Notes under the pieces: model-generated
The model's input: the letters and a program-made list of their open reading frames with translations, nothing else
The model's database searches: none
What the model was told of the DNA's origin: nothing
Assembly: GCF_014337215.1 (NCBI RefSeq)
Contig: NZ_CP060635.1
Location: 3,357,501 to 3,421,500 of the forward strand
Direction of reading: 5' to 3'
Source of the DNA: Wansuia hejianensis
GTDB lineage: Bacteria; Bacillota; Clostridia; Lachnospirales; Lachnospiraceae
DNA: 64,000 bases
Program-made: the position numbers and the translations under genes
In this document: one piece after another, positions 41,400 to 51,409 of the stretch
Layout: each line of letters opens with the position of its first letter
Position numbering within the stretch: position 1 is the first letter of the stretch

Positions 41400-42083
41400 A
41401 TGAAAAGAGGAACGAAGACAATTATGCTGGCGGCAGCATTAGCCGGAGTCCTGATCGTTGGAGGGGTAAGCGCTTATTTTACAGACGCAGATACGGCGAC
41501 AAATACCTTTACCGTTGGAAAAATATCCTTGGACCTGCAGGAACCCAGCTGGAATCCGGACCAAGTAAAAGATCTGACGCCCAATCAGGTGGTACAGAAA
41601 GATCCCCAAATCAAAAATGATGGAATCAATGACGAGTTTGTATTCCTGGAAGTGACTGTGCCTTATAAGAACGTGGTTACGGTCAATGATGCCGGTGTGA
41701 AACAGACAGCAGCAGACACAGAGCTTGTAAAATATACCGTAAACGCAGGCTGGACAGAACTGGGAAGCGGAGAAAAGGACACTGTCGCAGAAACCGTCCT
41801 GCACCGGTATGTGTATGGCACTGACCAGGCATGTACAGCCCTTGCAAAAGACCAGGTGACCCCTGCGCTGTTTGACAGCATAACGGTCGCAAATGTTGTG
41901 GAGGACCAGACGCTGGAGCAAACCACCCAAAATATCCAGGTAGAAGCGTTTGGAATCCAGGCGAATGACATTGGGGCAGACGACAAAACGGCGCCGTCGG
42001 ACGTCTGGAAGGTTCTTGTAAACCAGGGGCCGTCGAAGGATAAGACCGGGGAAGATACAAAGACAGATATTGTAGGCGGCTGA
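41400..42083 (+). CDS. TasA-like fibre subunit with SipW-type signal peptide
   Basis: 227 residues. The signal region MLAAALAGVLIVGGVSAYFT, followed by DADTATNTFTVGKISLDL, is the classical SipW-dependent form (A-YFTD-D-T-N-F-x-x-G). The mature domain of about 185 residues is TasA-like, with a segment KNDGINDEFVFLEVTVPYKN. It should assemble into surface fibres. ATG 41400 is chosen with GAGGAGG upstream; a start at 41385 would leave no RBS. Gene and peptidase in the same module support the assignment. Confidence 0.85.
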   Translation: MKRGTKTIMLAAALAGVLIVGGVSAYFTDADTATNTFTVGKISLDLQEPSWNPDQVKDLTPNQVVQKDPQIKNDGINDEFVFLEVTVPYKNVVTVNDAGVKQTAADTELVKYTVNAGWTELGSGEKDTVAETVLHRYVYGTDQACTALAKDQVTPALFDSITVANVVEDQTLEQTTQNIQVEAFGIQANDIGADDKTAPSDVWKVLVNQGPSKDKTGEDTKTDIVGG

Positions 42084-42246
42084 AAGACCGAAAACTGAAA
42101 AAGAAATAAAAAATAAAGCCATGAAGAAAAGGACCAGAAGCCATCAGCCTTAGCCGGGAGAGCCGGCTGGCAGAAAAACGGTTTGATGTGTACATAGCAG
42201 GAAACATCCTGGTCATACGTCAGCTTATGATACGGGGGAAAAGCAA
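42084..42246 (+). other. Non-coding gap in the fibre module
   Basis: 163 bases between the TasA-like gene and the long TasA-type gene. It contains one hairpin, AGCCGG-GAGAG-CCGGCT (near 42148-42164), followed by a non-T-rich tail. No frame or known regulatory motif was found. The hairpin may be a processing or partial stop signal. Confidence 0.35.
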
Positions 42247-43425
42247 ATGGAAAAGAAAAGAGCCGGTAGACAAAAATCAAACCGGAAGGAAAAAACGTGG
42301 AGACGAGCTGCAGTCTGCGGGCTGCTTGGCACTGCCGGCCTGATCGGCGGGCTGTACGCCAGGAGCCAGACATCTGTTGTTAACCATCTGGAAACAGGAA
42401 TTGTAGATATCAGCCTGCAGGAATACCACCTTCAGGAAGGAACGGAAGTCCTGTGGCAGGGAATTCCGACGGTCCTTCCGGGTATGGACATATCTAAGAT
42501 TCCCAGAATCACCAATGCCGGAAGCGACTGTTATATCCGAGCAAAACTCACCTTTACCGGAACCAGCCAGGAAAAGGAACTGGAAGAAGGGATTTACGGA
42601 CAAAGTGATCAATGGCTGCACGCAGAAGACGGCTATTATTACTATACGGAAGTCCTTGCTTCTGAAAAGAGTGTGGATCTGTTTGCAGGGATCAAACTGC
42701 CGGAGGATTTCCTTCAGGAGGAAGAAGGGCGGGAGTTTGAGTTGCAGATCGGGGTGGATGCGATCCAAAGCGCCAACTTCCAGCCGGATTACAGCCGGGA
42801 ATCGCCATGGGGGGATGTGGAGGTTCTGGACTGCGGCAAAGAAGGCTTGTATGATCTGACGCTGCTTAAACAGGCAGATGAGGAGGAATTTGCCGTTGTT
42901 TATGAAGGGAACACGGAAAGCCTGTTCACTGAGGGAAGGGACTTTTTCCAGAATCTCCCTGCCCTGATGCCGGGGGACAGCTATACAGACTCCATAGTAT
43001 TAAAAAACACATCGGACAAGCCGGTAAGGCTGTACTTCCATACGGAGCAGCTGGAAGACTCTGGGCTCTTGGACAAGCTCCGGCTGGCCATCTGGGCCCC
43101 AGGAGACGGAGGAAAACAGGTGTATGAGGGGGCGCTGCGCGGGGAGGAAATCAGCCGAGAGTTCCTTCTGACGACACTCCCGGCAGGGGGGACGGAGAGC
43201 TTTTCATTCCGGCTGGACGTTCCGGTCGGGTTAAATAATACATACAGCATTTCTAAGAGCCTGGTCAAATGGGTATTTGCAGCGGATCCGGAAAGCGCCT
43301 ATGGAACTGGAGGGGTAAAAACCGGTGATCCGGGGAGCGGGAGTGCTGTTTTGGGAGGCGTTGTCGCCGCCGTACTTGTGATCCTGGCTGGCATGAGGGC
43401 TGCCAGGCGCAGAAAGAACAGGTGA
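42247..43425 (+). CDS. Wall-anchored TasA-type surface protein with VKTGD sorting tail
   Basis: 392 residues. After a basic N-terminus and a membrane segment (AAVCGLLGTAGLIGGLYA), a SipW-substrate-like start VVNHLETGIVDISLQEY is followed by a TasA-like domain (DCYIRAKLTFTG, DGYYYYTEVL, as in the protein at 40377). A second beta domain (YTDSIVLKNTSDKPVRLYFH) precedes a sorting tail, VKTGDPG + hydrophobic segment + RRRKNR. Probably the cell-wall base of the TasA-like fibre. Next gene is the SipW-type peptidase. Confidence 0.75.
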   Translation: MEKKRAGRQKSNRKEKTWRRAAVCGLLGTAGLIGGLYARSQTSVVNHLETGIVDISLQEYHLQEGTEVLWQGIPTVLPGMDISKIPRITNAGSDCYIRAKLTFTGTSQEKELEEGIYGQSDQWLHAEDGYYYYTEVLASEKSVDLFAGIKLPEDFLQEEEGREFELQIGVDAIQSANFQPDYSRESPWGDVEVLDCGKEGLYDLTLLKQADEEEFAVVYEGNTESLFTEGRDFFQNLPALMPGDSYTDSIVLKNTSDKPVRLYFHTEQLEDSGLLDKLRLAIWAPGDGGKQVYEGALRGEEISREFLLTTLPAGGTESFSFRLDVPVGLNNTYSISKSLVKWVFAADPESAYGTGGVKTGDPGSGSAVLGGVVAAVLVILAGMRAARRRKNR

Positions 43426-43485
43426 CGGCGCGGATGGAAGGTGACTGTATCGAGTGTTACAGGAGGCTTGGGAGGAGAAAATATC

Positions 43486-44013
43486 ATGATGCGTAAAATT
43501 ATTGCAAAAGTGACGGGGATTCTGGCAGCCGCCACATTGGCGTTCAGCGCGGGTCTTTTGATTCTGTTTCTTTTGGGGATCCGTCCCTATGTGGTTCGGT
43601 CTGGCTCCATGGAGCCGGACATCCCCGTCGGAAGCCTGTGTTTTGTCAATCAGCGGATCTCTTATATGGAGATAAAGGTGGGGGATTTGGCAGCGTACCG
43701 GTCCGCACTTGGAGAGCGGGTGCTGCACCGCGTGATTGCAGTCACAGATGAAGGTCTGGTAACCAAAGGGGATGCGAATGGGCGCAGCGACGGTATCACG
43801 GTACGGAAAGAAAACTATATCGGAAAAGAAGCCTTTAACATCCCGAAGCTCGGATACCTGTTCGGGGGTTTGGAAACCGGGCGGGGAAAAATCTTAGGGC
43901 TTACAGCCATTGCCTGTCTGGTGATCCTCAGTCTCTTTTTTGGAAATGAAAGGAAGGAGCTAACGGGCGGAGAAACAACAATAAGCAACAGAGAGGAGGT
44001 AAAAGAGATATGA
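43486..44013 (+). CDS. sipW: SipW-type signal peptidase I (ER-type)
   Basis: 175 residues with a membrane segment (ATLAFSAGLLILFLLGI) followed by the catalytic Ser in RSGSMEPDIPVGS. His replaces the usual Lys (LGERVLHRVIAV), which marks the archaeal/eukaryotic-like SipW class. A second membrane segment is near the end. It should process the TasA-like proteins of this module. ATG 43486 follows GGAGGAG; the longer frame to GTG 43441 has no RBS. It overlaps the adhesin gene by four bases, showing translational coupling. Confidence 0.9.
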   Translation: MMRKIIAKVTGILAAATLAFSAGLLILFLLGIRPYVVRSGSMEPDIPVGSLCFVNQRISYMEIKVGDLAAYRSALGERVLHRVIAVTDEGLVTKGDANGRSDGITVRKENYIGKEAFNIPKLGYLFGGLETGRGKILGLTAIACLVILSLFFGNERKELTGGETTISNREEVKEI

Positions 44014-47000
44014 AAAGTAGGGCAGGAATCCTTGCGGCAGTGTTGGCCGTAAGCTTGTCTGTGGTCTGCGTCTACCCGGCCTACGCGGAAGAGCCCCAGG
44101 AGGCCTCAGAGACAAAGGAAGAAGTGTGTGAAGAAACAGAACTGATAAAAGAAACAGGAGCAGGGCCGGAAGAAGGGAGCTTTTGGATCTATGCAGGAAA
44201 AGAAGCCGGCAGAACCCTATGGGTAAACGGGGCAACAGGGACAGCCGCAGAAGGCTTGGAGAGCTTTCGCTTTCCAGAGGGAGAAGAGTGGAAGGCCCAG
44301 TGGGAGGCCTGGCATACAGCTGGTTTTGAGAGCTGGGAGAGTCAGGAAGGAGAGACGGTTATTATGGAGGTGCAGCCTGAAGACGACTACGAATGGGAGA
44401 AGTTGCAGGTATTAGATAAATATGGAAATTTTCTGGAACTGACAGAAACGGAAAACGGATGCAAGTTCCGGATGCCGGCGTCTGACGTGCTGGTGAGTTT
44501 AAAGATGCAGGGACGACCAAAAGAAGATCCGTGGGGGACTGGAGAAAAAACGGAAATACCTGGAATTCCCCAGGCGTTGGGGAGAGAAGCGGAGGAGCAA
44601 ACCGAAGAGCTGCAGGATAAGGAGTTGGAAAAATATAACCTGGCAGCTGCGGCACAGCCGCGTTATAGCGGTTCCTATTACACAGCGGACGCTTATGAGC
44701 AGTTTGCATTAGGACAAAGTGTTCAACTGTGGGGACTGACAACTGCCGGCGGCTATGGAGATCGCCAGTATATATTTGCGTTGAAAAATGGAGATAATTC
44801 GCTGGTGGATTCCTGGGAAGAAGGCGTAATGGGTACACCGGACGGAATACCGTTTTTTTGTATCGAGGCGGATATTGACTATAATAACTCAGTCTTAGCC
44901 ACTGTTTATGAGGGACGAAATTATTTGAGTCAAGATGAGATTATAGAATGTGCTCTAGCCTGCAAATATATGGAAGATCATATCAGCGTGCTGAATGGTA
45001 ATAAAACAGATTTATTTTTTCTGCAGCAGTGTGCAGTTTGGACCATACGGGAAAATCATGGATATCGTGCATATAGTGTTCAGACAAACTATGTAGCGCC
45101 CTATACGGTATCGCATAATGGGGATATCAATTTCGCCTATGCATTTGTTCAGAATTCTATCGCTTGGGCTATTGCAAATAAAGGAAATTATACGGGCTAC
45201 TGCAAGGTACTTGATAATCATACCGGACAAAAATGTGGTGTATTTAAAGCAGTCGAGAATCCAAAGGGTACTTTGGCAATCCAAAAGTCTTCCGCGTTGC
45301 CTCAAATCTCTGACAATAATGCTTGCTACAGTTTGGAGGGAGCTGAGTATACCGTTTATCAAATGGGGACAGATACAGTGGTCGGAACGATTACGACAGA
45401 TGCGGGCGGATATGGCACCCTGGGAAATCTGCCGGCAGGAAGCTATGACATCGTGGAGATGAAGGCGCCGAAGGGCTACCTGTTGGACAGCACAAGACAT
45501 ACGATAACCATCAATGCCGGTCAAACCACAACCTATCAGGCAAAGGATGAACCTGGGAACGACCCTGTGCTTACGCTTTTAGTAAAAAGAGATGTTGAAA
45601 CAGGCAAACCCATGGGAAATGCTAGGCTAAAGGGAGCGGAATACACTGTCAAATATTATGACGTAAATTTGAGTACGGATCCAGCGGAAATAGGAATAAC
45701 AGAAAAATATACTTGGATCTTAGAGACGGATGAGAAGGGACGAGCATATTTGGACAATGCACATAAGATATCGGGTGATGAATTTGTTATAGGATTACAT
45801 GGAAATCCGGTTTTACCTTTAGGAACGATCACTATCCAAGAAAGCAAAGCACCAGAGGGTTATTTACTGAATACTACTTTATATGTAGCGAACACGATAC
45901 AGCAGAATGGCTCAGTATCAACAACCAATCTTCCGAATGAAGAAACCTATGCCGCGACAGAGCAGGTAAAGCGTGGTGATCTGGAGTTTACAAAATTGGA
46001 TACAGAAACCGGCAGGTTTATGGCCGGCATTCCTTTTCGGGTTATCTCCCAAACAACGGGAGAAAACCATATTTTGGTGGCGGATGCAGATGGTCATGCG
46101 TCTACATCCGCCGTACCCCACAGTGCAGAAACAAATGAAAATGATGCTGTTATCGGTGAGGCAGACTATTCTTCTTCATTTGGTATTTGGTTTGGTGGAA
46201 GTGAACCGGATGATACCAAAGGGGCTTTGCCGTATGATACGTATACCGTCAGGGAACTTCCCTGTGAGGCAAACTATGGAAAAGACCTGGCAGAGTTTAC
46301 CGTAACCATTTCTGAGAATGGGAAAACAGTAGATGTTGGAACCGTAGAAAATCAGACGATTCTGACGAATACAAAGGCCAGAGACGCGGAAACGGGGACG
46401 CAGGTTATCACGTCGGTGAACTATGCTTCCATCGTGGATACGTTCTACTACGAAAACCTGACGCCTGGGAGGAAATACACGGTAAAAGGAGCCGTCAGGA
46501 ATCCGGAAACCGGGGAAGTGATTGTGCAGAATGGCGCTCCCCTCATCGCAGAAAAAGCATTTACATCAGCTGCAGTAAATGGCGAGGTAAAGCTTACGTT
46601 TCTTCTGCATGCTGCAGAACTGGAGGGGAAACAGGTGGTGGTGACCGAAGAGCTGTATGACGGGGACTCCCTGCGGACCACGCATGAAGACCTGGATGAC
46701 CCGGACCAGACGGTCACTGTTTTAACTGGAGATTTGACCGTCACAAAGACCATTGCTGCGGATGAGATTGTCTGGGCCCATGGGAATCCTATATTTCTCG
46801 TAAAAGTTTCTGGTCTCAGCCAGACGGGGAAGCGCCGGCAGTTCTATCATACCTATGAGTTTACGCAGGACTATGTAGAGGCGAACACCGCGTCAGACGG
46901 CACGGTATCCCTGGCGTATACATTCCGGGACATTCCAATCTCCGGAAGCTATCAAGTGGAGGAGGTGCCTGTCAGCCGATATTCCCTGATGGGTTTTAAA

Positions 47001-47150
47001 GGGAATGGGGGTAACGTTACTGTCTATGGTTCTTATGCACTGGCAGACCTCGTGAGCCAGCCGTCCGGCACAGAAGTAACAATTACTAACCAAAAGACCA
47101 ATGACGCATGGGAGTCCCATACGGCCTTGCTCCACAACGTCATTCAGTAA
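44010..47150 (+). CDS. Giant thioester-domain fibre protein (SpaA/VaFE-type), no anchor
   Basis: 1046 residues. Signal peptide to about residue 27, an acidic region ending in an InlB B-repeat-like MPASDVLVSLK, then a thioester (TED/TQXA) domain near 230-400 with Cys284 in FFCIEADI and Gln340 in LQQCAVWTI, the pair that forms the internal thioester used for covalent host or surface attachment. Two SpaA/Cna-B-like domains follow (AEYTVYQM...GSYDIVEMKAPKGYLL; and AEYTVKYY...), then one VaFE/ester-bond domain (DAETGTQVITSVNYASIVDT) and a final beta domain. No sorting or membrane tail is visible (ends SHTALLHNVIQ). Translationally coupled to sipW. Confidence 0.82.
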   Translation: MKSRAGILAAVLAVSLSVVCVYPAYAEEPQEASETKEEVCEETELIKETGAGPEEGSFWIYAGKEAGRTLWVNGATGTAAEGLESFRFPEGEEWKAQWEAWHTAGFESWESQEGETVIMEVQPEDDYEWEKLQVLDKYGNFLELTETENGCKFRMPASDVLVSLKMQGRPKEDPWGTGEKTEIPGIPQALGREAEEQTEELQDKELEKYNLAAAAQPRYSGSYYTADAYEQFALGQSVQLWGLTTAGGYGDRQYIFALKNGDNSLVDSWEEGVMGTPDGIPFFCIEADIDYNNSVLATVYEGRNYLSQDEIIECALACKYMEDHISVLNGNKTDLFFLQQCAVWTIRENHGYRAYSVQTNYVAPYTVSHNGDINFAYAFVQNSIAWAIANKGNYTGYCKVLDNHTGQKCGVFKAVENPKGTLAIQKSSALPQISDNNACYSLEGAEYTVYQMGTDTVVGTITTDAGGYGTLGNLPAGSYDIVEMKAPKGYLLDSTRHTITINAGQTTTYQAKDEPGNDPVLTLLVKRDVETGKPMGNARLKGAEYTVKYYDVNLSTDPAEIGITEKYTWILETDEKGRAYLDNAHKISGDEFVIGLHGNPVLPLGTITIQESKAPEGYLLNTTLYVANTIQQNGSVSTTNLPNEETYAATEQVKRGDLEFTKLDTETGRFMAGIPFRVISQTTGENHILVADADGHASTSAVPHSAETNENDAVIGEADYSSSFGIWFGGSEPDDTKGALPYDTYTVRELPCEANYGKDLAEFTVTISENGKTVDVGTVENQTILTNTKARDAETGTQVITSVNYASIVDTFYYENLTPGRKYTVKGAVRNPETGEVIVQNGAPLIAEKAFTSAAVNGEVKLTFLLHAAELEGKQVVVTEELYDGDSLRTTHEDLDDPDQTVTVLTGDLTVTKTIAADEIVWAHGNPIFLVKVSGLSQTGKRRQFYHTYEFTQDYVEANTASDGTVSLAYTFRDIPISGSYQVEEVPVSRYSLMGFKGNGGNVTVYGSYALADLVSQPSGTEVTITNQKTNDAWESHTALLHNVIQ

Positions 47151-47199
47151 CGGAGGAAGGTCCAACATACAACAGCGAAAAGAAGGGAGAAGAAAGTAT

Positions 47200-47616
47200 A
47201 TGAACCGAGTCATGTTAATCGGAAGGCTGACAAGGAATCCGGAGCTCCATTATTCTGCCGGCGAGGATTCCATAGCGGTGGCCAGGTACAGCCTGGCAGT
47301 CCAGAGGCGCTATCGCCGGGAAGGGGAACCGGAGGCGGATTTTATTTCCTGTATTACCTTCCAGAAAAGTGCAGAGTTTGCAGAGAAATACTTCCGGAAA
47401 GGGTTCCGGGTAGCCATAGCCGGCAGGCTCCAAACCAGGAGCTATACCAACAAGGAGGGAAACAAGGTATCCGTGACGGAAGTAATCGTAGAGGAGCAGG
47501 AGTTTGCAGACGGCAAAAGCAGCAGCGCCCCTGCAGCTGCTGCGCCTAGAACAGTAACTGCGGATGGGTTCATGAACATTCCGGATGGAATGGAGGAAGA
47601 GACGCCGTTTTCATGA
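47200..47616 (+). CDS. ssb: Single-stranded DNA-binding protein
   Basis: 138 residues, OB-fold SSB beginning MNRVMLIGRLTRNPELHYS, with VARYSLAVQRRYR, DFISCITFQKSAEFAEKYF and an acidic C-terminal tip (GMEEETPFS) that binds partner proteins. ATG 47200 is used (AGAAGGGAGAAG upstream); the longer frame starts inside the adhesin gene. Such element-borne SSBs coat transferred single strands during conjugation. It lies oddly between two fibre genes, perhaps in a shared operon. Confidence 0.88.
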   Translation: MNRVMLIGRLTRNPELHYSAGEDSIAVARYSLAVQRRYRREGEPEADFISCITFQKSAEFAEKYFRKGFRVAIAGRLQTRSYTNKEGNKVSVTEVIVEEQEFADGKSSSAPAAAAPRTVTADGFMNIPDGMEEETPFS

Positions 47617-47632
47617 CAGGAGGAAAGTGAGA

Positions 47633-50600
47633 ATGATAAGAAACAAAAGGATTATGCGTCTGGCAGCTGCTATCCTATGCCTGGCAGTTATTGGATCGGG
47701 CATGCCGGTGTATGCGGCAGCAGAAGCAGCGCCGGAGGAGACGGATCCGTTACCGGAAACCTACCTGCTGCAGCTGGAACAAACAGAACATGGGGAACTT
47801 CTGGCGGATGGGACGAAAGAGGAAACAAGAGGAGTGGTAGCCGGGGAGACAGTCATCCTGCAGGCGTTCCCGGAAGATGGGTATGAGCTGCAGGCGTGGG
47901 AAACAGATGGAACCGAATGGGAGGGAAAGGAACTGGAGGTATCCTTTACCATGCCCGCGCAAGATGTGGGCATCCGGGCTTTGTTTGTGGAACAAAAGGT
48001 GGAAGAAAGCCTGAAGGGACAAGAAACAGAGGGAGAACCGGGAAAACAGGCAAAAGAACAGCCGAAAAAAGCAGAGGCCCTGGAAGCGCCAGAGGAGACG
48101 GCAGAAGGCAGGGCACAGGCGGAAAAGGATGAGGATGCGCCGGAAGCCGTACCAGAAAAAAAGCCGCAGCTTTTTGCGGCTGGCCTGCGGGGCTCCATCT
48201 ACATACAAAACAGCGGGATCATCCAGTACCCGGCAGATTTTGGAAACGCTTATGAATGGGATTACTGGGTAGACGGGAACCGGGCTTATTGTGTGAATCC
48301 CCAGATGGCAGGCCCGGAGAGCGGCTACTACAGCTCCTCGGCTGCATCGGAAATCAGTAACCAGGCGCTGGCAAAGGTGCTGTATTACGGATATGGCGGA
48401 GACGGGGATATCACAGCCAATGTAATAGGCGGGGATGCTTCCAGGCGCCATGTGGTCACCCATACCGCATCTGCGATTGCCTATGGGGATCCCAATCCTT
48501 ACTACAATTGCACACAAGCCGGGATTGATGCAGCCAACCAGTTTTATGCGGCGGCCCTGGCGCAGCCGGATCTGCCGGCGGGGAGCTTCCGGCTGATCCG
48601 GATACATGCGGCGGAGGGGATGCAGGATATCGCTTATCTGATCATAGATATCCAATACGGGAATCTGGCAGTCCAAAAGTTTTCTGCGAACCCATCAATC
48701 AGCGACAATAACGCCTGCTACAGCCTAGAGGGAGCCGTATTTACGGTCTATCAGGCAGGCACCGACCAGGTGGTGGGGACGATCACTACCGATGCGGACG
48801 GATATGGGCATCTGGAACATCTGCAGACAGGAAGCTATGACATCCAGGAGACAACAGCCCCCAAAGGATTTTTAGTGGATAGTTCTCGGCATACAGTGAG
48901 CATTAGCGGGAATACCACATTTACTTATTACTTTACTGATGAGCCGGGAAATGACCCGATTAATATATTTCTATTTAAGAGAGATATAGAAACAGAAAAA
49001 CCCCAGGGCAGTGCGAAGTTGGAAGGGGCAGAGTATACCGTAAAGTATTACGACACGGAAATGGCCACAGATCCAGCAGAAGCAGGATTGATGGAAAAAT
49101 ATACATGGGTATTGAAAACGGATGAGAATGGACGAGCATATTTGGATAATGCACACAAGATATCGGGCGATGAATTTGTTATAGGATTACATGGAAATCC
49201 GGTTTTACCTTTAGGAACAATCACTATTCAAGAGCGTAAAGCGCCAGAAGGTTATTTACTGAATAATACTGTATATGTAGCGAACACGATACTGCAGAAT
49301 GGTTCAGTATCAACAACCAATCTTCCGAATGATGAAAACTATGCTGCGACAGAGCAGGTAAAGCGTGGGGATCTGGAGTTTATAAAATTGGACGCAGATG
49401 ACGACAGCCCTATGGTGGGAATTCCTTTTCGGATCACTTCAGAGACTACCGGTGAAAGCCATATAATAGTGACGGATGAGAATGGACATGTTTCAACGAA
49501 ACTGGCAAAGCATAGTTATCAAACCAATAGCAATGATGGAGTAACCGATGAATCGGACTATTCCTCCTCCTTCGGCGTGTGGTTTGGAGAGAGCGATCCG
49601 GATGATAACAAAGGAGCCCTGCTTTATGATACCTACACCCTGGAGGAGTTATCCTGCAGCGCCAATTATGGAAAAGATCTGTTGGTTTTGAGCGGGATCC
49701 CAGTGATGGAAGCTGGGGTGAGCATAGATCTGGGAGAGCTTTCTAACCAGACCATTCGCATGAAATCGGAAGCAGTGGATACGAAAACTGGGACCCATAC
49801 GATTGCTGCAGAGCGTGACGCACGGATTGCAGATACCTACATTCTCCAGGGCTTAACAGCCGGACGCACTTACCGCCTGGCAGTGTCGGCAAGAGATGCA
49901 AAAACCGGGGCACTGATTGAAAGAAATGGAGTGCCGGTTACTGCTGAGGTAATGGTAGTGCCAGAGGGAAGCAGTGCATCGGCAACGGCAGAGCTGACTC
50001 TGGATACCTCCTCCATGGAGGGAACAGCGATTGTCTGCACGGCAGAGCTGTATTGGCTGGATCAAAAAATCGCGTCTCACGAAGACCTATTAGATCAGGC
50101 GCAGACCGTTTACGTGCCCACGATGGGGACGACAGCCAGGGACGGGCAGACCGGTTCCCATACGGGCTCTGTACGGGAAAAAATTACCCTCATAGATACC
50201 GTTGTCTATACAGGATTGACGCCTGGAAAGGAATATCGAGTTTTCGGAACGCTGATGGTCCGAGAAACCGGGGAGGAGCTGCTGGCAGACGGCAAACCGG
50301 TGACGGCGGAAACTGTCTTTACGCCGAAAGAAAGAGATGGAAGTGTGGAATTGGTATTTTCCTTTGACAGCTGCGCCCTGGCCGGGCAGACACTGGTGGC
50401 CTTTGAAGCGATCACCTGCCAAGGGATCCATGTAGTCTCCCATAAAGAAATCGATGAGGAAGGTCAGTCCGTCCACTACCCCAGGATCGGGACGTCTGCG
50501 AGGGGTGCAGCAACAGGAGATTCCCAGGCGGCTGTATCAGAAGTTGCCATCTTAACCGACCGGGTTGAGTACGAAAATCTGATTTCTGGCGAAACGTATC

Positions 50601-51409
50601 TGCTGAAAGGCAGGCTGATGGACCGGGAAACCGGGGATCCCCTGCTGGTAAATGGGATAGAAGTAACTGCGGAACAGAGCTTCACGCCAGAAAAAGCAGA
50701 TGGGGAAATTGAACTTACGTTTGTGTTTGATGCCACGGCCTGTCGTGGGAAAACGCTGGTGGTGTTTGAAGAAGTGTACCGGGAGGAAGTTCTCTTGGAG
50801 GCGGAGGCGGATCTGGAAAACGAAACCCAGACCATCTATATACCAGAGATTCGGACAACTGCGAAGGATCAGACGAGTAAGACACACACTGGAACCATTG
50901 GGACCAAGACGGTGATTGTGGATACCGTCTCATATTCCAACCTGCTACCAGGGAAAAAATACAGAGTTTCCGGGAAACTGATGTTGCAGTCCACCGGGGA
51001 GACGTTACGGATGGATGGAAAAGAAGTGACGGCGGAAACCACCTTTACGGCAGAAGAATCCTCCGGGACTGTGGAACTGTCTTTTTCAGTGGATTCCAGC
51101 AGCCTTTGGGGTGAAACGCTGGTGGTATTCGAGGACCTGTACCGGGAGGGGCTCCTCCTAGTCTCCCACGCAGACTTAGAGGATGAAGAACAGTCGGTTC
51201 GGTATCCGAAGTTGGGATGGATTGTGACCGGCGGAGGGAGTGGAAGCTATCGGGCCGGCCGCGTGGTGACCGGGGATGTGGCTGGGATGCTCCGGACGGT
51301 CGAGGGACTGGGCCTTGCAGCCGCGATTCTCGTCTGCCTGGTTATAGGGCGGAGCAGGCAAAGAAGGGCTTGCGTGGTAAAGGAGGAATCCTATGAAACG
51401 AAGGAATAG
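47633..51409 (+). CDS. Giant VaFE-repeat surface protein with VTGD sorting tail
   Basis: 1258 residues. Signal peptide (LAAAILCLAVIGSGMPVYA), InlB B-repeat-like start, then a thioester-domain relative near 200-330 with Cys220 in RAYCVNPQ, but where the Gln is expected the sequence is VVTHTASAIAYG (His277), so no thioester is predicted. Two SpaA/Cna-B-like domains match those of the upstream fibre protein. Four VaFE (intramolecular ester) repeats follow, spaced by about 120 residues and opening TKTGTHTIAAERDARIADT, or TARDGQTGSHTG, and similar. The tail has VVTGDVAG, a hydrophobic segment and RSRQRRAC. Probably wall-anchored. RBS AGGAGG before ATG 47633. Confidence 0.82.
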   Translation: MIRNKRIMRLAAAILCLAVIGSGMPVYAAAEAAPEETDPLPETYLLQLEQTEHGELLADGTKEETRGVVAGETVILQAFPEDGYELQAWETDGTEWEGKELEVSFTMPAQDVGIRALFVEQKVEESLKGQETEGEPGKQAKEQPKKAEALEAPEETAEGRAQAEKDEDAPEAVPEKKPQLFAAGLRGSIYIQNSGIIQYPADFGNAYEWDYWVDGNRAYCVNPQMAGPESGYYSSSAASEISNQALAKVLYYGYGGDGDITANVIGGDASRRHVVTHTASAIAYGDPNPYYNCTQAGIDAANQFYAAALAQPDLPAGSFRLIRIHAAEGMQDIAYLIIDIQYGNLAVQKFSANPSISDNNACYSLEGAVFTVYQAGTDQVVGTITTDADGYGHLEHLQTGSYDIQETTAPKGFLVDSSRHTVSISGNTTFTYYFTDEPGNDPINIFLFKRDIETEKPQGSAKLEGAEYTVKYYDTEMATDPAEAGLMEKYTWVLKTDENGRAYLDNAHKISGDEFVIGLHGNPVLPLGTITIQERKAPEGYLLNNTVYVANTILQNGSVSTTNLPNDENYAATEQVKRGDLEFIKLDADDDSPMVGIPFRITSETTGESHIIVTDENGHVSTKLAKHSYQTNSNDGVTDESDYSSSFGVWFGESDPDDNKGALLYDTYTLEELSCSANYGKDLLVLSGIPVMEAGVSIDLGELSNQTIRMKSEAVDTKTGTHTIAAERDARIADTYILQGLTAGRTYRLAVSARDAKTGALIERNGVPVTAEVMVVPEGSSASATAELTLDTSSMEGTAIVCTAELYWLDQKIASHEDLLDQAQTVYVPTMGTTARDGQTGSHTGSVREKITLIDTVVYTGLTPGKEYRVFGTLMVRETGEELLADGKPVTAETVFTPKERDGSVELVFSFDSCALAGQTLVAFEAITCQGIHVVSHKEIDEEGQSVHYPRIGTSARGAATGDSQAAVSEVAILTDRVEYENLISGETYLLKGRLMDRETGDPLLVNGIEVTAEQSFTPEKADGEIELTFVFDATACRGKTLVVFEEVYREEVLLEAEADLENETQTIYIPEIRTTAKDQTSKTHTGTIGTKTVIVDTVSYSNLLPGKKYRVSGKLMLQSTGETLRMDGKEVTAETTFTAEESSGTVELSFSVDSSSLWGETLVVFEDLYREGLLLVSHADLEDEEQSVRYPKLGWIVTGGGSGSYRAGRVVTGDVAGMLRTVEGLGLAAAILVCLVIGRSRQRRACVVKEESYETKE

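Noticed and set aside
42084..42246. Cyclic di-GMP riboswitch before the TasA-type gene
   Set aside because: A hairpin is there, but the conserved GEMM pieces (for example the tetraloop-receptor pattern) are missing.
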